From positions 3,410,001-3,474,000 of the forward strand of contig NZ_CP036426.1 of the NCBI RefSeq assembly GCF_007752535.1: 64,000 nucleotides of DNA. The letters are read 5' to 3'. Shown here piece after piece: positions 58,602 through 64,000 of the stretch. The number at the start of each line of letters is the position of its first letter. The first letter of the stretch is position 1. The DNA comes from Tautonia plasticadhaerens (GTDB taxonomy: Bacteria > Planctomycetota > Planctomycetia > Isosphaerales > Isosphaeraceae). Under the pieces are notes generated by a model. The model was not told where the DNA came from. It ran no database searches and saw nothing but the letters and a program-made list of their open reading frames with translations. The translations under genes were made by a program, and so were the position numbers.

Positions 58602-58750
58602 GACTGAGCCTCCTGAATAAAGGTGCGCTAATATTGTAGCGCTAGTGATCCTCTAATCAATACTTGCGCTTGCATATTTCAAAGAAAAGGCCGCTTGCGC
58701 TCGCGCACAAAACAGCCTAATCTCCTTCTTGTCTAGAGAAGGAGTTTAGC

Positions 58751-59281
58751 ATGTCAGAATGCAAGGAAGTTGCAAGCGAAGAATGGCGCCCAGTGCTAGG
58801 GCACGAAGGGCGGTACGAAGTCTCGAATCGCGGAAACGTCAGAAGCTTGCTTAATCGGTACGGTAATCCCCGCGTCAAGGTGCTGGCTAAAAACCGATGT
58901 GGCAGATACGAACGGGTGACGCTCTGTAAGAACGGAACCAAGGTCACGGCACAGGTGCACCGCCTGGTGGCGACTGCATTCCTGGAGTTAATCGAGGGAA
59001 AGAATTACGTTAACCATATCGACGGGCAACCGTTCAATAATGATCTCGCGAACCTTGAATGGGTAACCCCAGCCGAAAATATTATTCACGCGGCGGACAT
59101 TGGCTTAAGGCGAACCGGAGATGACGTCCCGTGGACAAAGCTAAGCGAAGCTGACATTCCAAGAATCCGGGAGAAACTCGCCCAAGGAGTCTCAATCGGG
59201 TCGCTAGCAATAGAGCACGGAGTCGCCACATCAACGATATTCGACATAAAGCGGGGTAAAAGCTGGAGGCGGGTTGCATAG
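58751..59281 (+). CDS. NUMOD4/HNH homing endonuclease
   Basis: The 176-residue product has an N-terminal NUMOD4 motif (SEEWRPVLGHEGRYEVSNRG and NVRSL). The HNH core is VHRLVATAFLELIEGKNYVN and HIDGQPFNNDLANLEWVTPA followed by ENIIHA. A C-terminal helix-turn-helix (LAQGVSIGSLAIEHGVATST) provides DNA contacts. This matches free-standing or intron-borne HNH homing endonucleases of phages (I-HmuI type). Catalytic His and Asn are present. Its GC content is lower than the neighbours and it lies on the opposite strand to the late genes, so it is a recent insertion. Flanking genes look intact; I see no intron ends. Confidence 0.9.
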   Translation: MSECKEVASEEWRPVLGHEGRYEVSNRGNVRSLLNRYGNPRVKVLAKNRCGRYERVTLCKNGTKVTAQVHRLVATAFLELIEGKNYVNHIDGQPFNNDLANLEWVTPAENIIHAADIGLRRTGDDVPWTKLSEADIPRIREKLAQGVSIGSLAIEHGVATSTIFDIKRGKSWRRVA

Positions 59282-59374
59282 GCCAGAGCTGGCGCATGGC
59301 GTAGCCTCCATGAGGATGATGTCCACATGAATAGTACGCAGCGCAACGCGCAAAGCAATAGGTGCGCTTGGATT

Positions 59375-59626
59375 TTATCGAGCCCACCCCTTATTCTGCT
59401 CCATCCTCACCCCACGGAGCACCATTTGGCTTCCCATCCAGACCATCGCCCCACCCATGATGGCGAGCATATAGCCGTTGCTCTCCCCATGCCGTTTGGA
59501 CTCGGAATAGCCGCGACGGGCGATATGGAGGATGTCGCTGGGGATGCCTTGCTCGTAACTCACAATGGGAACCGAATGTTGAACATGCAGCGACCCATAT
59601 CGCACCGGGCACATCCGGTCAGCCAA
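59375..59626 (-). CDS. Small hypothetical membrane protein at the end of the lysis operon
   Basis: The 83-residue product has a polar N-terminal part (SVPIVSYEQGIPSDILHIAR) and one hydrophobic helix (MLAIMGGAMVWMGSQMVLRG) near the C-terminus. It starts 24 bp after the preceding lysis-region gene on the same strand and is probably translated as the last gene of that operon. The start codon is uncertain (several in-frame Met). No family is recognised; an accessory lysis role is a guess from position. Confidence 0.45.
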   Translation of the reverse strand: MADRMCPVRYGSLHVQHSVPIVSYEQGIPSDILHIARRGYSESKRHGESNGYMLAIMGGAMVWMGSQMVLRGVRMEQNKGWAR

Positions 59627-59650
59627 AGCGTCAGCGTCAGCCAGCGCACA

Positions 59651-59920
59651 CTACTTGTCGTTCAGAGCCGCAACGGCGGATTCGATGGCCAGGTTGATGG
59701 CGTTGTCGATCAGCGGGATGCTCTGGGCCTGGAGGTTAATCACCAGCGCTTTGCGGGCGGCGTTGTACTTGTCCTTGCCGGAACCGCCCTGTCGCTCGGC
59801 GGCGAGCACGGCTTCCTTGGCGGCGGAGATCAGCACTTCACCCCCGGCGCGCGCTAAGAGCTTCGCTGCGGGTAGGAGGTAGCCGATAAACTTGTTGAAT
59901 AGGCGTTGGAGTAGGTTCAT
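59651..59920 (-). CDS. Phage holin-superfamily-6 (LLH)-like protein
   Basis: The 89-residue product opens with an amphipathic helix (MNLLQRLFNKFIGYLLPAAK). It then resembles the LLH/holin_6 C-terminal pattern: AKEAVLAAERQGGSGKDKYN, then NLQAQSIPLIDNAINLAIES and AVAALND. Such proteins accompany endolysins in several phages, but the membrane part here is weak, so it may be an accessory factor rather than the pore former. It overlaps the preceding gene by four bases (ATGA). Confidence 0.6.
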   Translation of the reverse strand: MNLLQRLFNKFIGYLLPAAKLLARAGGEVLISAAKEAVLAAERQGGSGKDKYNAARKALVINLQAQSIPLIDNAINLAIESAVAALNDK

Positions 59921-60252
59921 TTGGAGTCTCCCTGATTATGATTTTGGTGCCACGGGAAGTCGCCTTCCTGCCCTGGTGTAATGACCATAGGCGAAGGCTT
60001 CCCCACCAGCTTCGGCACGATCTGCTTCTTGATGGGCAGCACGGCTTTCACCCGACCCCACATAGCAACGACCCCGACGGCGGCGGAGCCGATGCCGAGG
60101 ATGAGCTGCAAGCCGTTCTCCACGGTGCCGCGCAGGGCTTCGATATCAATCTCCGCTCCGGTCGCTGCTGCGTAGATTTGCACCGCGCCAATGATGATGC
60201 CGGTCAGCCCAGCCACCATCGTGGCGGAAGTCCACCACGGTTTGCCCGTCAT
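59917..60252 (-). CDS. Two-TM holin candidate
   Basis: From ATG 60252 the product is 111 residues with two transmembrane helices: TSATMVAGLTGIIIGAVQIY and LQLILGIGSAAVGVVAMWGR. A basic then polar C-terminal tail follows (KAVLPIKKQIVPKLVGKP). Size, topology and direct coupling (ATGA overlap) to the endolysin gene upstream fit a holin that lets the endolysin reach the peptidoglycan. The upstream in-frame extension lies inside the endolysin gene and is not coding-like. No named holin family is certain. Confidence 0.7.
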   Translation of the reverse strand: MTGKPWWTSATMVAGLTGIIIGAVQIYAAATGAEIDIEALRGTVENGLQLILGIGSAAVGVVAMWGRVKAVLPIKKQIVPKLVGKPSPMVITPGQEGDFPWHQNHNQGDSK

Positions 60253-60761
60253 AAATCCTCCCTGTTGTTCTCCCACCGCACCGCTTCCGTGAGCACGGTT
60301 ACATGGCGGTTGTGCCAGCCGTCGCCGTAAGTCGGGTAGTCGGACAGGCGTTTCACGTATTTCATGCGGAGCTGCGTCATCTTCGCCGCAGCCTTCACGG
60401 GGTCGGGGTAAGCCTTCACCGCCGCGATGGTTCGCGGGCCGATAGCCCCGTCCGGGTATGCGCCCACGGCTTCCTGAAGCCAGCGCACGGGATTCAGCGG
60501 GGAGTGGTTGACCACGCAGTCGAAGAGCACTTCCGCCAGCGGCCACGGTAACGCCTCGCAGTAGAACTTATTCCAGTAATCCTTGCGGTAGAGTTCCTTG
60601 GCCTGATCGAGCGTCAGGTTCTTGATATCGATGTGCGGGTATCGGGCTTTGGAGATGCCGTATTTCGTCTCGCCGCCGTTGTCGCGGCTGTCGTTTACGT
60701 ACCCGCCTTCGACGTCGGGGCGCATGAGGATGGCGAATGCCCGGTCGAATTTCGCGGTCAT
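60249..60761 (-). CDS. GH108-family endolysin with peptidoglycan-binding domain
   Basis: The 170-residue product begins KFDRAFAILMRPDVEGGYVN, whose Glu18 (EGGY) is the catalytic acid of the GH108 N-acetylmuramidase family. NGGETKYGISKARYPHID and LYRKDYWNKFYCEALPWPLA complete the core. The C-terminal PG_binding_3 part is FDCVVNHSPLNPVRWLQEAV, then GAIGPRTIAAVKAY. It hydrolyses the glycan strand at the end of the phage cycle. It has no signal peptide, so it needs the holin gene that overlaps its stop. It starts with ATG 60761, overlapping the preceding gene by four bases. A muramidase in a planctomycete phage fits the finding that planctomycetes do have peptidoglycan. Confidence 0.93.
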   Translation of the reverse strand: MTAKFDRAFAILMRPDVEGGYVNDSRDNGGETKYGISKARYPHIDIKNLTLDQAKELYRKDYWNKFYCEALPWPLAEVLFDCVVNHSPLNPVRWLQEAVGAYPDGAIGPRTIAAVKAYPDPVKAAAKMTQLRMKYVKRLSDYPTYGDGWHNRHVTVLTEAVRWENNREDL

Positions 60762-61024
60762 CTGTTCCCCTGCCGAAGCAACTGCTTCACGTCGTCCTTG
60801 ATTTCCTTGATGTATTCCTTCATCTCCCCGAATTTCTCGTTGAGTGTGTTGATGGAACTGCGATCCCTCGCCTGCTCAAGCTGCAGCGCCGCAAGGGCCG
60901 CCCCGTGCGACTCGATGGTCTTATCCTGTTGCGATATGGCGCGCTTCAAGAGGAACGCGATGATGGAGAGGCCGAGCGTGACCCCGAGGATGATGATTTT
61001 GAGGTAGGTAGCTTCGTCATTCAT
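60758..61024 (-). CDS. Membrane protein with coiled coil in the lysis cassette (spanin/holin-like)
   Basis: From ATG 61024 the product is 88 residues. An N-terminal transmembrane helix (YLKIIILGVTLGLSIIAFLL) is followed by a coiled coil (KTIESHGAALAALQLEQARD, FGEMKEYIKEIKDDVKQLLR). This shape fits inner-membrane spanins or small phage holin partners; the family is not certain. Upstream, the AT-rich ACAATTTATATTGT near 61,056-61,070 contains an ACAAT/ATTGT inverted repeat and -10-like sequence on the minus strand. The lysis genes may therefore have their own promoter. It overlaps the endolysin start by four bases. Confidence 0.65.
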   Translation of the reverse strand: MNDEATYLKIIILGVTLGLSIIAFLLKRAISQQDKTIESHGAALAALQLEQARDRSSINTLNEKFGEMKEYIKEIKDDVKQLLRQGNR

Positions 61025-61112
61025 CACGTCCCCGGTTATCTCAGATTCATATAGACAATTTATATTGTGGTTATTATGCACGCCAGGGCCGCTCAGCGCC
61101 AGCAATTTCGGC

Positions 61113-61856
61113 CTACGGAGCGCCGAAAACCGCCACGGAAACGCGGGCTGCGTCGGTTAAGCTGCCGGAGGTGTTGAAGCACCGCGCACGGACGGTTGAT
61201 GTGGAGGGTTGGGAGCCGGTGCATATCAGCGCCGTGCCATTCCCTTCCGCCGTCACCAGCACCGCGCTCGCCGAATCCGCCGTGGCGCTGCTCATGGTCA
61301 GGGTATAATCCCCCGCGCCGTTGCGGGTGATGCCGTAGTTGAACCCGACCGCCCGGTGCATGACCGGGCTGGAGGAGGGGACGAAATTCGCCACCGCATG
61401 CGCCACCGTCATCGGCCTGCCGTATTTCAGGGCGTAGCCGTCCGGCGTGTACAGCACGTCATTGGCCGTGCCGGGAGCGTCGGGCAAGATGACAGGGAAG
61501 GTCGCGTCGATGCTCTCGGGAACCCGCAGCTCCACCGATTCCATGCCGTTGGTTTCGTTCTCGTAGAGCCGAAGGCGCGCGGCGGAATCATGGGTGGCGT
61601 GGAAGCCGAAGAACCAGTTTCCTTTTCCCCGGAACGAAAGGCTGTAATTATCACCCTGTCCTAATGCGTAAAATTCCGCGTTCTGGTTGCCTGCCGTGTT
61701 GCCCGGCCAATAACCGACGCCGTTGCCGCCGGTTCCCGATGGGTTGGAGCCGAAGGTGATGGCGGGTACGGAGTCATCGTCGTAGAGGACGGTGGGGCTG
61801 GCGCTGGCGGCGAAGGATGCGGACAGGATGGCGGCGGAAAGGAGGCTGGCGTTCAT
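61113..61856 (-). CDS. Exported/phage tail-associated protein, paralogue of the next gene
   Basis: From ATG 61856 the product is ~247 residues. The start overlaps the preceding stop (TAATG). The N-terminus is a signal-peptide-like MNASLLSAAILSASFAASAS. The middle is beta-rich (VLYDDDSVPAITFGSNPSGT, SLSFRGKGNWFFGFHATHDS). The C-terminal ~90 residues (AVANFVPSSSPVMHRAVGFN, GITRNGAGDYTLTMSSATAD) are clearly related to the C-terminus of the adjacent 228-residue protein. Position next to the tail-tip gene suggests a tail fibre or receptor-binding role. A signal peptide on a tail protein is unusual, so a secreted virion or envelope protein is possible. Confidence 0.65.
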   Translation of the reverse strand: MNASLLSAAILSASFAASASPTVLYDDDSVPAITFGSNPSGTGGNGVGYWPGNTAGNQNAEFYALGQGDNYSLSFRGKGNWFFGFHATHDSAARLRLYENETNGMESVELRVPESIDATFPVILPDAPGTANDVLYTPDGYALKYGRPMTVAHAVANFVPSSSPVMHRAVGFNYGITRNGAGDYTLTMSSATADSASAVLVTAEGNGTALICTGSQPSTSTVRARCFNTSGSLTDAARVSVAVFGAP

Positions 61857-62542
61857 TAGAAATCTCCGTAGACGATGAGCGAGGCGCGGGTGGGATCGGC
61901 CAGCGTAGAGGCCGTATCCGCGTCGTGGAAGCGCACGCGGAAAACCGTGGTGGATGTCTGCGTGGGCACGGCGACCAGCCCGAATGTGTCGGAGCTGGCA
62001 AAGACCGCGCAGGCGGTGTCGCTGGTGCCCTCGGTGAGCGTGATGTTGTAATCTCCCGCGCCTGTGCGCGAGATCGAGGCGACGTTGTGGCTGCGCTGGA
62101 TGACGGGCGGGTTGCTTGGCGTGAAATTGATCCACGCCTTCGCCACGCCGGGGTGGTATTTCATCCGTCCCGGGCTGGCGAGCTTTGTCGTGCTGCTGGC
62201 CGCTTCCAGCTCGTTCTGGCTGGCGGCCTGGCCTAAGACGAACGCCGTGGTGGCCACCTGCGTGGTGTTGGTGTCCGCCGAAGCGGTCGGTGCGGTCGCG
62301 TAGAACACATTGGCGCTGGTGTCGAACTCGCCCAGCGCGATGTCGTCCGATCCGTCATAGAGATACAGCGTCCAGCGGGAGGAGCTGGGGCTGTTGTCAT
62401 CCAGCCAGAGCTGCCCGGCGGAGATGGTGGAAGGGCGGGTGGAGCCTTTGCTGGTGGTGGCGAGCGCCGCCAGTGCGCTGTTCAGGTCGGCGCGGAACGT
62501 CGCGCCGTCTGCGTTGGCGAGAATCATATCATGTTGGGACAT
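61856..62542 (-). CDS. Phage tail fibre/collar-like protein
   Basis: From ATG 62542 the product is ~228 residues. The start overlaps the tail-tip stop (TAATG). SQHDMILANADGATFRADLN with SALAALATTSKGSTRPSTIS is typical of small tail-fibre proteins that open with 'A-D-G-x-x-x-R-x-x-I/L-N-x-A-L-x-A'. AGQLWLDDNSPSSSRWTLYL with YDGSDDIALG is the common 'G-x-x-W-x-D' strand block. The C-terminus (AWINFTPSNPPVIQRSHNVA, SISRTGAGDYNITLTEGTSD) is shared with the next gene. It probably binds the host surface. No chaperone or lyase domain is seen. Confidence 0.8.
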   Translation of the reverse strand: MSQHDMILANADGATFRADLNSALAALATTSKGSTRPSTISAGQLWLDDNSPSSSRWTLYLYDGSDDIALGEFDTSANVFYATAPTASADTNTTQVATTAFVLGQAASQNELEAASSTTKLASPGRMKYHPGVAKAWINFTPSNPPVIQRSHNVASISRTGAGDYNITLTEGTSDTACAVFASSDTFGLVAVPTQTSTTVFRVRFHDADTASTLADPTRASLIVYGDF

Positions 62543-64000
62543 TAAGTTACCTCGTCTGCGTGTACGGAAAGGGAAGTGACGGAAATGTTGTAGGTCGGGT
62601 CGTCCACCGCCATCTCCAGCATGAACTGGAAGGCGCGGGTGAAAAACTCCCCGGAGTCGAGCCGCTGCCATGCACCCCAGGTGGGGGTACCGGCGGGGTT
62701 GTCGTCGGTCTGGCGCACATAGATGCGGGCATCCCCCGCTGCGGCGTCGGTGCCGTCGAAGGAAGCCCAGTTGTCGATGGAGTCGGAGCGCGAGTCGATC
62801 TGGTCGTAGATTTGCGTGATGGCTGCAACCACCTCGCCGGTCAGGCGAACCGCTTTCACGCTGCCCAAATCCATCGCACCGGAGAACAAATAGGTGCCGG
62901 TGACGCTGGTGCCGCCGTAGGCGTCAAGGTCTGCCACCGCGTCGAAATCCGGGATGGAGTCGAACTCTCCCGCGCCGGTGAGCTTGAGTGCCCCGCTGTC
63001 CACGATGACGCCTGTTTTCGTGCCGGAGAAGGTCGGGTCTTCGGTCAGCGTGGTCAGATTGGCGAAGGTGAGCGCGGTGGCCTGGTCGGCGGTGACGCTG
63101 GCGTAAGCAGCGGACTCGATGCCGGAGGAATCCACCGCCTTGAGCAGGTAGACGCCCGGCTTGAGCGGCACCGCCCAGCAGGCGGCAGCACCGGGGGCGG
63201 GGTTGCCGATGGATATTGTCTGGTTCCACGTCGCGCCCGTGTCCGAGGAATGGCGGATGACGATTTTGCCGCCGATCCGCACGTCCACGTCGGGCGTTTG
63301 ATCCCAGTAGAGGTACGCCATGCCCCCGATGGTGGCGATGGTGAGGTTCTGCGGCTCCTGCGGCGCGTCCAGCAGGCCGGAAATCTGCCGCGAAGAGGTC
63401 GAGTAATCCGACGACACGCCGAGCTGGTTGAGCGCCTTGACGCGGAAATCGTACTCGCCCGGCTGGATGTCCTCGATGGTGGCGGTCACGCCCTTGGTGG
63501 CGGAGAGCTGCCGCCAGATCACTTCGGGTTTGAGCTTGTATTCCGGCTGGTATTCCCGCAGGAACCCGTCGGGCGAAGCGCCCCAATCCATGATGGCGCG
63601 CACTTTTACCCCGTCGCCGGTGCGGGTGATGTACTTCTCTTCAGTGATGGTGACGGCTCCGGGAGGCTGGACGGTGAAGACGGAAGGCAGCGTGGTGTCC
63701 GGTGCCGCGTCCACGATATGCGCCTCGGCGAAGTTCCAGCTGTAGGAGGCGGAGGATTCCTCCTGAAGCTCCAGCAGGATCGGCCCCGGCACGCCCATAC
63801 TCCATTTGAGGATGCGGAACGGCTTGGCAGTCCAGCCGAGCTGCGCGTTGGTCAGCGTCACCACGTCATAGACGGCGTGTTTCAAAGCGGAATGGTTGAC
63901 CGGGATCGTCACCCGGATGCCCTGCCTGCCCTTCTCCTGGATGATCTTGGCGATGCGCTGGGCGGCTTCCGCGTTGGTGGTAAAGGGAAGCTCGATGTCC
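62542..64000 (-). CDS. Phage tail-tip (gpJ/TipJ-like host-specificity) protein, N-terminus off the right edge
   Basis: The frame is open to the window edge; the internal GTG 63912 is not the start, since DIELPFTTNAEAAQRIAKII continues upstream. That segment and the following VYDVVTLTNAQLGWTAKPFR match the third domain of lambda-J-type tail-tip proteins. Fibronectin type III-like domains follow (KVRAIMDWGASPDGFLREYQ, NLTIATIGGMAYLYWDQTPD). The C-terminal strand-rich region (EFFTRAFQFMLEMAVDDPTY) closes the visible 486 residues. These proteins form the tail tip of siphophages and recognise the host receptor. This is the strongest evidence that the right part belongs to a tailed phage. Confidence 0.88.
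   Translation of the reverse strand, partial: DIELPFTTNAEAAQRIAKIIQEKGRQGIRVTIPVNHSALKHAVYDVVTLTNAQLGWTAKPFRILKWSMGVPGPILLELQEESSASYSWNFAEAHIVDAAPDTTLPSVFTVQPPGAVTITEEKYITRTGDGVKVRAIMDWGASPDGFLREYQPEYKLKPEVIWRQLSATKGVTATIEDIQPGEYDFRVKALNQLGVSSDYSTSSRQISGLLDAPQEPQNLTIATIGGMAYLYWDQTPDVDVRIGGKIVIRHSSDTGATWNQTISIGNPAPGAAACWAVPLKPGVYLLKAVDSSGIESAAYASVTADQATALTFANLTTLTEDPTFSGTKTGVIVDSGALKLTGAGEFDSIPDFDAVADLDAYGGTSVTGTYLFSGAMDLGSVKAVRLTGEVVAAITQIYDQIDSRSDSIDNWASFDGTDAAAGDARIYVRQTDDNPAGTPTWGAWQRLDSGEFFTRAFQFMLEMAVDDPTYNISVTSLSVHADEVT

Noticed and set aside
39662..64000. Complete prophage
   Set aside because: No integrase, repressor, terminase, portal or capsid gene is visible and the right end is cut by the window, so only one end of a phage-like element can be claimed.

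Overview
The window joins two kinds of DNA. From the left edge to about 39,660 it reads as a very GC-rich bacterial chromosome of planctomycete type, most likely Isosphaeraceae-like. This is inferred from base composition, a giant secreted protein with an N-terminal 'LEERTLLA' element, an ECF sigma factor carrying a long export-adaptor extension, a TIGR03067-type secreted protein, and many large secreted proteins with no close known role. From about 39,660 to the right edge the composition drops and the content becomes phage or mobile-element-like. No integrase, terminase, portal or capsid gene lies in the window, so this part is probably one end of a prophage or phage-derived island continuing past 64,000.

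Chromosomal part. A TPR protein runs off the left edge. It is followed by a thioredoxin-fold protein, two secreted structural proteins, KDPG aldolase (eda), a molybdate transporter pair (modB, modC), a membrane-anchored Ser/Thr kinase, an RMD1/DUF155 membrane protein, DUF488 and a secreted methyltransferase-like protein. Next come a 1,705-residue RTX/DUF4394/CHRD/FG-GAP surface protein, a double M16 peptidase and a DUF5117-type zinc metalloprotease. A DUF1989/GntA-like pair follows, then a phosphatase with a C-terminal CxxCH, QueG, a His-rich SPW/VKOR membrane protein, a 2OG-Fe(II) oxygenase and a sigma factor-HlyD fusion. The part ends with a GAF-GGDEF diguanylate cyclase, an alpha/beta hydrolase-like protein and a class I/II aminotransferase. 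Intergenic spaces hold long perfect palindromes and dispersed TCACCC/GCGAGCGGGGAG repeats.

Mobile part. A cargo zone (39.7-49.3 kb) holds small hypotheticals, a J-domain protein and a tightly overlapping three-gene operon: an Fe-S uracil-DNA glycosylase, a two-TM protein with a PLD-like soluble domain, and an ASCH-GNAT-GNAT protein. A single-chain restriction-modification enzyme is convergent with this operon. The zone also has a Cas4-like nuclease split into two membrane-anchored halves that share one Fe-S ligand set. Next come nucleotide metabolism genes (DUF3310, ThyX) behind a leader with interleaved inverted repeats, and a 2,095-residue methyltransferase-helicase whose Walker A lysine is followed by an apparent class 3 intein. 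On the right is a leftward late operon: tail-tip protein (partial), two paralogous tail proteins, a membrane protein, a GH108 endolysin and holin-like proteins, with an HNH homing endonuclease inserted nearby.

The best candidates for undescribed biology are the glycosylase/PLD-like/ASCH-GNAT operon and the split membrane Cas4-like nuclease. The class 3 intein with a damaged homing endonuclease is the next most notable.
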